Origin: Loktanella sp. SALINAS62
Lineage (GTDB): Bacteria > Pseudomonadota > Alphaproteobacteria > Rhodobacterales > Rhodobacteraceae
Assembly (NCBI RefSeq): GCF_018263905.1
Contig: NZ_JAAFZU010000023.1
Coordinates: forward strand, 108,755 to 172,754
DNA: 64,000 nucleotides
Reading direction: 5' to 3'
The first letter of the stretch is position 1, and each line of letters begins with the position of its first letter. Below are positions 39,348 to 48,687 of the stretch, piece by piece. The position numbers and the translations under genes were made by a program. The notes under the pieces were generated by a model. It did no database searches. It saw only the letters and a program-made list of their open reading frames with translations, and was not told the DNA's origin.

Positions 39348-40529
39348 ATGACACAGACCGCCCTTGTGATCGGTGCCGGACCCGCTGGCCTGATGGCCGC
39401 CGATATCCTGTCAGCCGCCGGGCTGCGGGTGACGATAGCGGACCGCATGCCTTCGGTGGGGCGCAAATTCCTGATGGCGGGCAAATCCGGCCTGAACCTG
39501 ACCAAAGCCGAAGACCAGGACCGCTTTGCTGCGCGTTATCCTCACCTTGCCCCGTCCCTGTCGGATGCATTGCAGGACTTTGGACCGGATGCCGTGGCGC
39601 AATGGGCCGCAAATCTGGGACAGCCACTCTTTACCGGCACGACCGGCCGCGTGTTCCCGACCGCGATGAAAGCGTCACCGCTGCTGCGCGCTTGGCTCGC
39701 ACGACTGGACAGCGCTGGTGTCACACGCCGCCTGCGGTGGTGCTGGACCGGATGGTACGGGGATGCCTGTCTGTTTGAAACACCCGACGGGCCGCAGCGG
39801 ATCACTGCGGACATCACGATATTGGCCATGGGTGGCGCCAGCTGGCGGCGGCTGGGGTCAGATGGCGCATGGGCCGACAAACTGCGGGACAAGACAGCAC
39901 CTTTCCGCCCAGCAAACTGCGGCTTTCGGGTGGATTGGTCGCCGCACATGGCCGTTGTGACCGGGCACCCGGTCAAGGCCACAGCGCTGCGGGCGGGCGA
40001 CATCGTGTCACGCGGGGAATGGGTGATCACCGCGCAGGGTGTCGAGGGCGGCGGGATCTACGATATCAGCCACGCAATCGCGCGGGGCCATCGCCTGACC
40101 GTCGACCTTGTACCGGACCTGTCACCGCCCACGCTGACGGATCGATTGTCAAAAGTGCCGCCGAAAACGTCGCTCGCAAACACCTTGCGAAAAACGCTGC
40201 GCTTGCCTGCGGTCAAGGTCGCCCTGTTCAACGAATGTGCCCGCAACATGGACCGCACGCCGCAAGCCGTGGCACAGGCATTGAAATCGCTGCACGTGCC
40301 GGTCGCTGCCCCCTTGCCAATAGATCAGGCAATTTCCACGGCAGGCGGCCTGCGTTGGGACACGCTGGACGGCTTTGCCCTACGTGATCGGCCCCGCACC
40401 TATTGCGCCGGAGAGATGCTGGATTGGGACGCACCGACGGGTGGCTATCTGATCACGGCTTGCCTTGCGACAGGCCGCGCTGCCGCTTTGCAGGCATTGA
40501 ATGACAGCAAAACATTGAAAACGACCTGA
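39348..40529 (+). CDS. HI0933/YhiN-type flavoprotein (TIGR03862)
   Basis: FAD-binding protein of 393 residues: GAGPAGLMAADILSAAG dinucleotide motif at 9-25, GRKFLMAGKSGLNLTKAE near 40-57 as in HI0933 proteins, and the C-terminal YCAGEMLDWDAPTGGYLITACLATG that closes the FAD site. Precise reaction is unknown for this family. Stands alone after the divergent HNH gene. Confidence 0.88.
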   Translation: MTQTALVIGAGPAGLMAADILSAAGLRVTIADRMPSVGRKFLMAGKSGLNLTKAEDQDRFAARYPHLAPSLSDALQDFGPDAVAQWAANLGQPLFTGTTGRVFPTAMKASPLLRAWLARLDSAGVTRRLRWCWTGWYGDACLFETPDGPQRITADITILAMGGASWRRLGSDGAWADKLRDKTAPFRPANCGFRVDWSPHMAVVTGHPVKATALRAGDIVSRGEWVITAQGVEGGGIYDISHAIARGHRLTVDLVPDLSPPTLTDRLSKVPPKTSLANTLRKTLRLPAVKVALFNECARNMDRTPQAVAQALKSLHVPVAAPLPIDQAISTAGGLRWDTLDGFALRDRPRTYCAGEMLDWDAPTGGYLITACLATGRAAALQALNDSKTLKTT

Positions 40530-40631
40530 AACCAAAACCATTGGCGGGTTCTGACCCCGAAGGATTTTCAAGATTTGCAACAGCGGTCCCGGCTGATAGA
40601 AGCCAAACGAGTATGACCGAAGGTGACGCCG

Positions 40632-42815
40632 ATGAAGCTGAGATATGTCAGAACCACAAGCTACGGCGCCATCCTGTGCTGTCTTGCGGCAACCGCCCAG
40701 GCTGAGGGGCCGACATACACAAATTTTGGCACCACCGGCCTGCTGGAAATGCCAACAGCCGAAAGTGCCGCCAGCGGCGAATTGGCGACGACTTTATCCT
40801 ATTCCGATACGGCGGGATACCGCACGACGTTGACGTTCCAGCTGACCGAACGTCTGTCGGGAAGTTTCCGTTATGCGATTTTCGACATCTACGGGATCGA
40901 ACGTGCAAATGGCGAACGCCGGACATTTCGGACCTATGACCGCAGTTTTGACATCGAATACAGACTGACCAACGAAGGCCAATATATGCCCGCCATCGCG
41001 GTGGGTCTGCGCGATTTTCTGGGCACCGGGCGCTATAGTTCCGAATACGTGGTCGGCACCAAATCCATCGGTTCAAACCTGAAAGTGACGGGTGGTCTGG
41101 GATGGGGCCGAATGGGCGAACGCAACGGCGTCAGTAATCCACTGGGCGGCAATTTTGAAAACCGCAACGAAGTCGACGTGTTCGACGAGGATGCAGGCGT
41201 CAACACAGGCGGCCAATTGTCGGTGAAACAGTGGTTCCGCGGCGATGTCGCGCCATTTGCCGGGGTCGAATACAACCTGTCGCCGGACCTTAGCTTTAAG
41301 GCGGAATATTCGTCGATCGCTTATGAAAAAGGGCTGTATACACCGGCTGTCGACGTATCTTCGCCGCTGAATTTCGGCGTGTCCTATCGACCGCGACCCG
41401 GAATGGAGTTTGGCGCAAACTATCTTTACGGGAATGAATTCGGCCTGCGCGCGACGTTCACGATCAACCCCAATGAACGGCCCACCTATAGCGGACTGGA
41501 TGTGGCACCCGCCCCGGTCAAGCCCCGCACCGAAGCGCAACGCGCCGCACAGTCATGGAACCGGGGCACGCAGCCAGCCATTCGCGAAGCATTGACCGGC
41601 CTGCTGGATGTCGAAGGTATCGATCTGATCGGGCTTGAAATGACCGACCGCACCGCACGCGTGCGTTACGTCAATAACCGTTTCCGGTCAGAAGCACAGG
41701 CAGCAGGTCGCGTTTCGCGGATGATGACGCAGGTCATGCCGGATTCGATCGAGACATTTGTTTTGGAACCGTCACGGCGCGGCGTTCCGCTATCCGCGAT
41801 CACGGTGCCGCGGACGCAACTGGAAGATTTGGAAAACACCGTCGGCAGCACCGAAGCGATGTTTGACGCACTAAGCGTGACACCTGCCGGACCGACCGAA
41901 CCGCTGGATCTGGCCCCTGTCCCATCACCGCGTTTCGAATGGGGTATCGGGCCGTATCTCGATTTCCTGCTGTTCACGCCCGGCGACCCGGTTACAGCCG
42001 ATGTCGGTCTGGCATTCGATGCGCGATATCAAGTGAACCGCAACCTGTCGTTTGTCGGACGGACATCGATATCTGCGCTGGGCGAACGTGACCCGGTCTC
42101 GACCTTTGTGGACTCCAACGATTACGTGAATGTGCGGACTGACACCGGATATTACGGCCTGACGGGCGGTCTGCGTTTAGACCGCCTATACGCGGCTTAT
42201 GTTGATCGCCTTGCGCCCGAGGTCTATGGTCGATTGACCGCAGGCTATCTTGAAAAAATGTACGGCGGCGTGTCCGGAGAGGTGCTTTATGCGCCTGTCG
42301 ACAAATCGTGGGCCATCGGCGCAGAGCTGAATTATGCCAAACTACGCGATCAGGACATGGGTTTCGATTTCGCCCTGTATGAAACGCAGCCAAACGGTGA
42401 CCGGGTCGAAGTCGGCGATTATGATGTCGTGACCGGCCATCTGTCGGGGTATTACGATATCGGCGACGGCTTTCACGCACAGGTCGATGTCGGAAAATAT
42501 CTTGCCGGTGACTACGGCGCGACTTTCTCGCTGGACCGCGAATTCGAAAACGGCTGGACCGTGGGTGGCTTTTTCACATTTACGGACATGCCGTTCAGCC
42601 AGTTTGGCGAAGGGTCGTTTGACAAGGGTATTCGCCTGACGATTCCAGCTGATTACTTTGTCGGCAGTCCGACACGGCGATCTGTCAACACCGGCGTCAG
42701 GTCACTGACCCGCGACGGCGGCGCAAGGCTTCAGGTGGCCGGCAGACTGTATAACACTGTGCGCGACGGCAACCTGAACGAGCTATCCGACACCAGCGGG
42801 AGGTTCTGGCGATGA
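40632..42815 (+). CDS. YjbH-like outer membrane exopolysaccharide protein
   Basis: 727-residue exported beta-rich protein (signal peptide ending ATAQA) that matches YjbH/GfcD: FGTTGLLEMPTAESAASGELATTLSY at the N-terminus, GLRDFLGTGRYSSEYVVGTK, and a C-terminal beta domain ending in FW. In E. coli the yjbEFGH and gfc operons serve exopolysaccharide or group 4 capsule export. ATG 40632 has AAGGTG six bases upstream; a GTG three codons earlier is possible. The next gene overlaps by four bases (ATGA). Confidence 0.88.
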   Translation: MKLRYVRTTSYGAILCCLAATAQAEGPTYTNFGTTGLLEMPTAESAASGELATTLSYSDTAGYRTTLTFQLTERLSGSFRYAIFDIYGIERANGERRTFRTYDRSFDIEYRLTNEGQYMPAIAVGLRDFLGTGRYSSEYVVGTKSIGSNLKVTGGLGWGRMGERNGVSNPLGGNFENRNEVDVFDEDAGVNTGGQLSVKQWFRGDVAPFAGVEYNLSPDLSFKAEYSSIAYEKGLYTPAVDVSSPLNFGVSYRPRPGMEFGANYLYGNEFGLRATFTINPNERPTYSGLDVAPAPVKPRTEAQRAAQSWNRGTQPAIREALTGLLDVEGIDLIGLEMTDRTARVRYVNNRFRSEAQAAGRVSRMMTQVMPDSIETFVLEPSRRGVPLSAITVPRTQLEDLENTVGSTEAMFDALSVTPAGPTEPLDLAPVPSPRFEWGIGPYLDFLLFTPGDPVTADVGLAFDARYQVNRNLSFVGRTSISALGERDPVSTFVDSNDYVNVRTDTGYYGLTGGLRLDRLYAAYVDRLAPEVYGRLTAGYLEKMYGGVSGEVLYAPVDKSWAIGAELNYAKLRDQDMGFDFALYETQPNGDRVEVGDYDVVTGHLSGYYDIGDGFHAQVDVGKYLAGDYGATFSLDREFENGWTVGGFFTFTDMPFSQFGEGSFDKGIRLTIPADYFVGSPTRRSVNTGVRSLTRDGGARLQVAGRLYNTVRDGNLNELSDTSGRFWR

Positions 42816-43480
42816 CACCAGCCCTGAAAACAATGCTGGCGGTCACTTTCGCTGCCGGACTGTCGGCCTGCGGACCGCTGAACGACAACGATCAAGGGGC
42901 CGGCGCGCTGAAACTGGCCGCCCAGTCACTGTCGATTCCCGGTCGTGCCGCCGCGCCAGAAGAACCGCCAATGGTCGTCAGCCGCGCGATGATCGACCAA
43001 CTGCCCGGCGACGTTCTGGTGGTCGAAGCCTACGATGGCACATCGCGCGCTGTGATGGTGCCGGCAGCCATCAACCTGAACCGCGTCACCTGGATCAGCG
43101 AAGACAGCGTATCGATCGTGACGGAAAACGGCATCGTCATCGCGACGCGGGGCTTTCCACGCGATCTGATGGCCGCATCGGTCATCGAATCCCGGCGGGC
43201 GCTTGCCGCCGGGGGCGGAACGGCAGAGCGGACACACGAAACGCTTTCGGATATGGACCAGATTTCGACCGAAGTGTTGCAGTGCAGCATCAATTTTATC
43301 GGCACAGAGACAATTTCAATCGTTGAACGACCGCTTTCAACGCAGCGCTATGAAGAAAACTGCGAGAATGAAAACATATCCTTTTCAAACACTTACTGGC
43401 TCAACGAGTCCGGAGAGATTGTACGCAGCCGCCAAGCCATCAGTCCTGAATTAGGCTATCTGGTGCTTGATCGCCCTTAA
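42812..43480 (+). CDS. YjbF/GfcB-type lipoprotein
   Basis: 222-residue lipoprotein with lipobox LSAC (Cys20). The mature part matches the YjbF/GfcB family: NRVTWISEDSVSIVTENGIVIATRGFPRDLMAA, then a tail ending VLDRP. It acts in the periplasm or at the outer membrane with YjbH in polysaccharide export. Translationally coupled to the YjbH gene. GfcC/YjbG is not found in the window. Confidence 0.88.
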   Translation: MTPALKTMLAVTFAAGLSACGPLNDNDQGAGALKLAAQSLSIPGRAAAPEEPPMVVSRAMIDQLPGDVLVVEAYDGTSRAVMVPAAINLNRVTWISEDSVSIVTENGIVIATRGFPRDLMAASVIESRRALAAGGGTAERTHETLSDMDQISTEVLQCSINFIGTETISIVERPLSTQRYEENCENENISFSNTYWLNESGEIVRSRQAISPELGYLVLDRP

Positions 43481-43586
43481 GAACCGGCCCAAAGTATCTG
43501 AAATTAAGAAGTATCTTGTTTCGAGCGTGAAACGTAGTTAGACAACCCTAGATCATCCACACAGTGCATCTAATTGGAGTACCGAC

Positions 43587-43829
43587 ATGCGCATCATCAC
43601 TACTCTCGCCGCTTCGACTGCAATCGCAGTGACCGGTGCCGCAGCAACCGCTGGCGGCCTGGCACCCGAAGTCATGGAAGCTCCGGTCGTCATGGTTGAC
43701 ACACCGATGGCACCCACTGGCTCCATCAACTCCGGCTACGTCGTTCTGGGCCTCCTGGCCGCTCTGGTTCTGGCTTCCGCCAGCGACGACGACGACGAAG
43801 CAGCTGCGACTACCACAACTGCAGAATAA
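43587..43829 (+). CDS. Small secreted protein resembling YjbE/GfcA
   Basis: 80 residues: signal peptide (about 1-22), a Pro/Met/Val-rich segment, a hydrophobic stretch YVVLGLLAALVLASA (about 51-65), DDDDE and a Thr-rich tail AAATTTTAE. YjbE and GfcA of E. coli are likewise tiny exported proteins with a hydrophobic core and a Thr-rich end, and they lie beside YjbF/YjbH genes. Codon choice (mostly GCT/GCC, CTG, GTT/GTC, GAC) resembles the porin, suggesting high expression. TTGGAG precedes the ATG and a strong terminator follows. Confidence 0.72.
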   Translation: MRIITTLAASTAIAVTGAAATAGGLAPEVMEAPVVMVDTPMAPTGSINSGYVVLGLLAALVLASASDDDDEAAATTTTAE

Positions 43830-43851
43830 TAGCTTTTCAGCTATTCATTTT

Positions 43852-43882
43852 AAAAGGCTGGCCTTCGGGTCAGCCTTTTTTC
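43852..43882 (+). terminator. Intrinsic terminator after the yjb-like cluster
   Basis: AAAAGGCTGGCC pairs with GGTCAGCCTTTT around a TTCG tetraloop and runs into T residues; all parts of a strong Rho-independent terminator are present, 22 bases after the small gene. Confidence 0.92.
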
Positions 43883-44010
43883 GTTTCTGCACATTTCATT
43901 ACTTAGGGATGGCACATCATCTCGCTCTGACAAGCCGTTATAATGCTCCTCAGGCCGCAGACTTGCTTATGCTGGATTTGCGATGTCAGGACACCGGTTG
44001 ACTGCGCGGT

Positions 44011-45033
44011 CTAGCGCCGCGCCATCATGGCCAACCGGATCAGCGTCCGTTCCATCAGCGCGGATTGTGGTGCCTGACTGGACGACCGCATCGTCAGGTC
44101 CGTGTCGGTTAACGTTGTCAGCGCCCGTTCCAGACGATCCTTACCCCATGAACTTGCCTGACGCATGATCTTATCCCTGCGGGGGCCAAACACGGGTGGA
44201 CGCAATCGACCAATCCCCTGCCCTGCCCCGCCGGGATCAGACGCGACCGTGTGCAGACGGCGAAAATGGCGCATGGCCCCGATGCACAACGTCGTTGGCG
44301 CCACACCCTGCGCGTAAAGATCACGCAGAACAGTGCCCAGACGTTCGGTTTCGCCCGCGCTGACCACATCCAGAATGTCATCGACATCAACGTCAGACGC
44401 CTGCGGCGCGCAAAGGTGCAATTCCTGCACGGTCAGTGGCGACGCATCACCCCGTTTGTACAATCCCAGCTTTTCGATGGTCTGGCGAAAATCACCCGGC
44501 GTCAGGCTATGACCCAGCACGGTTACCGCATCCATCACATCGCGGGACGCACCGGTGATATCGGCCTGTGCCAGCATTGCCTCGATTTCATCGCGGCCGG
44601 GCGGATCGTCGTACAGGCCGATTCCAACGGCATTTCGATGCCCTTCGAAAGCCTTGCGCAGCGCGGACTTTGCCGTCAACTGACCGGCTGTAGCCACGAT
44701 CTGGGCGTCACCCTCTCGCCAGTCTTCCAATGCTGCCGACAGCAACGGCGCCAGCCCATCTGTCGCGTCCTCGACATGAACAACGCGGTGTCCAGGGAAA
44801 AACCCTTGCGCTTTTACGGCATCGTCCAGTGCGGCGGCGTCCTTGCGCAGGTCGCTGGCGGCTAAACGTGTCAGGCGCATCTCTGCTTCGCCTTGGGGGC
44901 CGACAAGCGCCTGTACGATCTGGGTGCGCGCCGTCGCGACCCGCACGGGATCGGCACCGAAGATCAGGATGCCCGCCCGCGTCGGGTCCGGCTTGCGGAT
45001 AAACCCGGCGGCATCACGGCCAGCCATCTTCAT
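44011..45033 (-). CDS. holA: DNA polymerase III delta subunit
   Basis: Clamp-loader subunit that opens the beta sliding clamp. The 340-residue protein begins [17 protein letters not shown] and has GILIFGADPVRVATAR and the C-terminal ALMERTLIRLAMM expected for alphaproteobacterial HolA. The ATG overlaps the lptE stop as ATGA. Order leuS-lptE-holA is conserved in Alphaproteobacteria. Confidence 0.93.
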   Translation of the reverse strand: MKMAGRDAAGFIRKPDPTRAGILIFGADPVRVATARTQIVQALVGPQGEAEMRLTRLAASDLRKDAAALDDAVKAQGFFPGHRVVHVEDATDGLAPLLSAALEDWREGDAQIVATAGQLTAKSALRKAFEGHRNAVGIGLYDDPPGRDEIEAMLAQADITGASRDVMDAVTVLGHSLTPGDFRQTIEKLGLYKRGDASPLTVQELHLCAPQASDVDVDDILDVVSAGETERLGTVLRDLYAQGVAPTTLCIGAMRHFRRLHTVASDPGGAGQGIGRLRPPVFGPRRDKIMRQASSWGKDRLERALTTLTDTDLTMRSSSQAPQSALMERTLIRLAMMARR

Positions 45034-45512
45034 GCGGGCAAATCGAGCAGATACAACTGCGCCACGATCCGATCCGCCAGCAGAACCATCAGGCGGCCAT
45101 TCGCATCGGTTGCGGCTGTCTGTGTGGCGACAGTCGATCCGGTTGCGGCATAGCTGGTGAACGCGTCCACCTGACCACCGCCAAGTCGGCCGCCATCCGG
45201 CCCCGACAATAACCAGCCCGCCGCACCGTTCAGGTTATAGCGCAGCGTATCCCCAGCAGGTGACAATGCCGCAGCTTCCAGTGCCTGATCCAGACTGACG
45301 GTCAGGCGGTAGGGACCAGCGGGTGCGCCCAACCGCTGCTCCAGTCGTGTCCGCACGGCGAAACCCAGTATCGTGCGTGGGGCATCCACCGTGACACGGC
45401 CGTACAGCGCGCCACCAGCCGCGTCAGGGGTCAGGGCGGGCCTAAACCCACAAGCCCCCAGCGCCAGCAAGGACAGCAGCGATACGCGGCGCGTGATGGG
45501 GTCAGATGACAA
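45030..45512 (-). CDS. lptE: LPS-assembly lipoprotein LptE (TTG start)
   Basis: Outer-membrane lipoprotein that plugs LptD in lipopolysaccharide export. 160 residues with lipobox LGAC (Cys21) after a short basic N-terminus ([13 protein letters not shown]), then GFRPAL, typical of LptE. The TTG start overlaps the leuS stop by 11 bases; AGGA lies nine bases upstream. Located between leuS and holA as usual. Confidence 0.9.
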   Translation of the reverse strand: MSSDPITRRVSLLSLLALGACGFRPALTPDAAGGALYGRVTVDAPRTILGFAVRTRLEQRLGAPAGPYRLTVSLDQALEAAALSPAGDTLRYNLNGAAGWLLSGPDGGRLGGGQVDAFTSYAATGSTVATQTAATDANGRLMVLLADRIVAQLYLLDLPA

Positions 45513-48063
45513 TGTTTACGATCCTGCCCGGGACAACGATAATCTTCTTTGGGCTGGCACCATCCAACATGCGCTGCACGGCGTCCTGCTGCAGCGCCAG
45601 TGCCTCGATATCGGCCTTGGCCGCATCAGCGGCAACGGTGATTTCCGCTTTGCGCTTGCCGTTGACCTGAATCGGCAGCGTGACGTGGGCATCGACGAGC
45701 ATCGCTTCATCGACCTGCGGCCAGGGTGCATCGACCACAAGGCCGGAACCGCCCAGCACCGTCCACATTTCTTCTGCAAGATGCGGCGTCATGGGGGCCA
45801 TCAACTGCGCCAGCGTGCGGGCGGCCGTGCGCTTTGCTTCTGTTCCGGCCGTCGATTTCGTCAGGGCGTTGGTAAAGGCATAAAGTTTTGCAATCGCCGC
45901 GTTGAAACCGAAACTGTCGATCCCGCCCGTCACATCGCGGATGGCTCGGTGCATTTCTTTCAACAGCGCGTCATCCGCGTCAGACGCCGGTTCGTCGGAC
46001 GTCGCAATGTCCGACACGATGCGCCAGACACGGGACAAATGTTTGTGCGCGGCGTCAGCCCCGGCGGCGGTCCATTCGACATCGCGTTCGGGCGGGCTGT
46101 CGGACAGCACGAACCAGCGGGCGGTATCGGCGCCGTATTGTGCCACGATCCGGGTTGGATCGACGACGTTGTTTTTCGACTTTGACATCTTGGCAGAGGG
46201 GATCACCGTCACCTCTGTTCCAGCATCCTTTAGAAATGCCTGACCATCCCGCAATTCGACCTCTTCCGGGTAGTGATACACCGGGCGTCCATCCCGCGGG
46301 TTCTTTGTCGTATAGATTGCATGTGTCACCATCCCTTGCGTGAACAAGGCATCGAAAGGTTCACGCGCCGTTTCGGGCAGGTGCCCTGTCGCGTGCATGG
46401 CGCGGGCGAAAAAGCGTGAATACAGCAGGTGGAGGATCGCGTGTTCGATGCCCCCGATATACTGGTCCACATTCATCCAATAGGCGGCATCGGCGGCGCT
46501 GGTCGGCGTGTCGGCATTTGGGGCGGTGAAACGCGCAAAATACCATGACGAATCGACGAACGTATCCATCGTGTCCGTTTCACGTCGGGCGGCAGCGCCG
46601 CAGGACGGGCAGGCGCAGTCGCGCCATGTCGGATGACGATCCAGCGGGTTGCCGGGCACATCGAACGTCACGTCGTAGGGCAAGGTGATCGGCAGGTTTT
46701 CTTTCTTTTCGGGCACGACGCCGCAGGCGTCGCAATGCACCACGGGAATCGGGCAACCCCAGTATCGTTGACGGCTAAGCCCCCAGTCGCGCAGACGGAA
46801 TTTCGTCACACCGTGGCCGACGCCATTTGCTTCGCAAAATGCGATGGCGGCATCTACGGCCTGTTCACCGGTCTGCCATTCATCGCCAGAGAAACCTTTG
46901 CAGTAGAACACCTTTTCCGATTTCATCGGCACATAGGCTTCGGTCAGGGTCGGGTCGGTGTTTTCGTCTGGCAAGAACGTCGCCGTGATCGGCAGGTCGT
47001 ATTTGGTCGCATATTCGAAATCGCGTTGATCATGGGCGGGGCAACCAAAGATTGCGCCGGTGCCGTAATCCATCAAGATAAAGTTGGCGATATAGACAGG
47101 CAGTTCCCACGCGGTATCGAATGGATGCCGGACGCGCAGCCCGGTATCGAATCCACGCTTTTCGGCCTTTTCCAACGCCTCTTCGGTGGTGCCGCCCTTG
47201 CGAACATCCGCACAAAATGCGGCGACAGCGGGGTCGTTGGCTTCCAGTTGCTTTGCCAGCGGATGATCCGGAGAGATCCCAACAAAAGATGCACCCAGCA
47301 ATGTGTCAGGACGAGTCGTATAGACTTCTACCCGGTCGTGTCCGGACGGGCCGTCGATCAGACCAAACGAAAACTGCAAACCACGGGATTTGCCGATCCA
47401 GTTCGCCTGCATCAACTTGACCTTGGCCGGCCAGTTGTCCAGTCCGTCCAGCGCGTCCAGCAGGTCTTCGGACTGGTCGGAAATCTTGAAGAACCATTGC
47501 GTGAGCTCACGCCGCTCGACCTCTGCGCCGGATCGCCAGCCCTTGCCATCCTCGACCTGCTCGTTGGCCAGGACGGTCATATCGACAGGGTCCCAATTCA
47601 CGACTGCGTTCTTGCGGTAAACCAGACCCTGATCCAGAAAATCCAGAAACAGCGCCTGTTGCTGACCGTAGTAAGCGGGATCGCAGGTGGCGAATTCCCG
47701 GCTCCAGTCCAGGGACCAGCCCAGCGGTTTCATCTGGGATTTCATTTCAGCGATGTTGTTATACGTGTAATCCGACGGATGCCCGCCGGTCGCCATCGCG
47801 GCATTTTCCGCTGGCATGCCAAAGGCGTCCCACCCCATCGGATGCAGGACATTGTGCCCGGTCGACATCTTATAGCGCGCAACCACGTCGCCCATCGTAT
47901 AGTTACGCACGTGACCGATATGCAGACGCCCCGACGGGTAGGGGAACATTTCCAGCACGTAGTATTTGGGTTTGGATTCATCGCGTTGCGATACGAACGT
48001 GCCCGCATCCGACCAGGCAGCTTGCCATTTCGGTTCGATTTCGGACGGTGAATAGGTCGACAT
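45502..48063 (-). CDS. leuS: Leucyl-tRNA synthetase
   Basis: Class I synthetase of 853 residues. HIGH motif in [18 protein letters not shown] (about 40-57), KMSKS in [13 protein letters not shown] near residue 620, an editing domain with a Thr-rich site ([12 protein letters not shown]), and zinc-ribbon cysteines ([15 protein letters not shown] and CACPSCG). ATG 48063 is chosen over an upstream in-frame codon at 48099. A terminator-like hairpin lies 28 bases upstream. lptE and holA follow with overlaps. Confidence 0.97.
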   Translation of the reverse strand: MSTYSPSEIEPKWQAAWSDAGTFVSQRDESKPKYYVLEMFPYPSGRLHIGHVRNYTMGDVVARYKMSTGHNVLHPMGWDAFGMPAENAAMATGGHPSDYTYNNIAEMKSQMKPLGWSLDWSREFATCDPAYYGQQQALFLDFLDQGLVYRKNAVVNWDPVDMTVLANEQVEDGKGWRSGAEVERRELTQWFFKISDQSEDLLDALDGLDNWPAKVKLMQANWIGKSRGLQFSFGLIDGPSGHDRVEVYTTRPDTLLGASFVGISPDHPLAKQLEANDPAVAAFCADVRKGGTTEEALEKAEKRGFDTGLRVRHPFDTAWELPVYIANFILMDYGTGAIFGCPAHDQRDFEYATKYDLPITATFLPDENTDPTLTEAYVPMKSEKVFYCKGFSGDEWQTGEQAVDAAIAFCEANGVGHGVTKFRLRDWGLSRQRYWGCPIPVVHCDACGVVPEKKENLPITLPYDVTFDVPGNPLDRHPTWRDCACPSCGAAARRETDTMDTFVDSSWYFARFTAPNADTPTSAADAAYWMNVDQYIGGIEHAILHLLYSRFFARAMHATGHLPETAREPFDALFTQGMVTHAIYTTKNPRDGRPVYHYPEEVELRDGQAFLKDAGTEVTVIPSAKMSKSKNNVVDPTRIVAQYGADTARWFVLSDSPPERDVEWTAAGADAAHKHLSRVWRIVSDIATSDEPASDADDALLKEMHRAIRDVTGGIDSFGFNAAIAKLYAFTNALTKSTAGTEAKRTAARTLAQLMAPMTPHLAEEMWTVLGGSGLVVDAPWPQVDEAMLVDAHVTLPIQVNGKRKAEITVAADAAKADIEALALQQDAVQRMLDGASPKKIIVVPGRIVNIVI

Positions 48064-48082
48064 CGGTATCAGACTTTCCAGA

Positions 48083-48108
48083 AACAAAAGGCCGGACAAT
48101 CGTCCGGC
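48083..48108 (-). terminator. Hairpin with T-rich tail between DUF3576 gene and leuS
   Basis: On the minus strand GCCGGAC / GTCCGGC form a perfect 7-bp stem around GATT, followed by CTTTTGTTT. It probably ends DUF3576 transcripts; since it is only about 20-28 bases before the leuS ATG, it would also lie in any leuS leader and could tune read-through. Confidence 0.65.
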
Positions 48109-48132
48109 GGCATGGTGGGCCGCAAATAAAGC

Positions 48133-48537
48133 CTATTGCGACAGATCGGCAATGCGAAGCTGGCGCGCACGCGTGAAAATTGCATCTTCAAGCGCCAGAC
48201 GCGGTTCGCGCACGGATTGGCCGGACCGGTCGCGCACATCCAGATTCAAGGACCGCGCGTCAAGACGACTGCCGCTGACCGTGGCGACGACGCGGTACGC
48301 CTGCGCAGCCCCGGGTGCCTGCCCATAATCATAGATCAGACGGCCCGTCACGGGATCTGCCGTTTGCAACGGCAGAAACTCCAGAACATCCTGACTGGCG
48401 TTATACAGATATGGGTTTGGCCCCGTGGCAATAGGGACCGGCTGACCCCCGCCAAAGTTCAGAAAACCGCACCCGGTCAGCGACAGGAACAACAGCGTCA
48501 GGACGGTCGCGCGTCCCGCATGGATGGCGTGCGTCAC
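48133..48537 (-). CDS. DUF3576 lipoprotein (GTG start)
   Basis: 134-residue lipoprotein with lipobox LTGC and the DUF3576 features NPYLYNASQDVLEFLPLQTADPVTG, split across its first third, and a C-terminal region on DARSLNLDVRDRSG. Function unknown; found in front of leuS throughout Rhodobacteraceae. GTG 48537 has AGGG seven bases upstream; a second GTG at 48555 is possible. Confidence 0.85.
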   Translation of the reverse strand: MTHAIHAGRATVLTLLFLSLTGCGFLNFGGGQPVPIATGPNPYLYNASQDVLEFLPLQTADPVTGRLIYDYGQAPGAAQAYRVVATVSGSRLDARSLNLDVRDRSGQSVREPRLALEDAIFTRARQLRIADLSQ

Positions 48538-48635
48538 TGAAATACCCTGCCCCACAATTCACATCTGCCGAATATGTAACGAAGCAGCGTTCTTGTCACA
48601 AGCCCGATGCCCCACCAGACGGGTCGCATCATAGC

Positions 48636-48665
48636 AAAGGGGGCGGCCCTTGCGGACCGCCCCCC
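48636..48665 (-). terminator. Terminator of the porin gene
   Basis: On the minus strand an 11-bp stem (GGGGGCGGTCC with GGGCCGCCCCC, one G-T pair) is closed by a GCAA tetraloop and followed by TTTGCTAT. The T-run is short but the stem is very stable. It lies 22 bases after the porin stop. Confidence 0.8.
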
Positions 48666-48687
48666 GTATTTCAACCGTTTGGATGAG

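Noticed and set aside
43915-44001. 30-codon plus-strand frame between the yjb terminator and holA
   Set aside because: No ribosome site and no distinctive composition; it lies after a strong terminator and is probably chance.
46633-48051. 472-codon plus-strand open frame over leuS
   Set aside because: Antisense shadow; leuS on the other strand has HIGH, KMSKS and zinc motifs.
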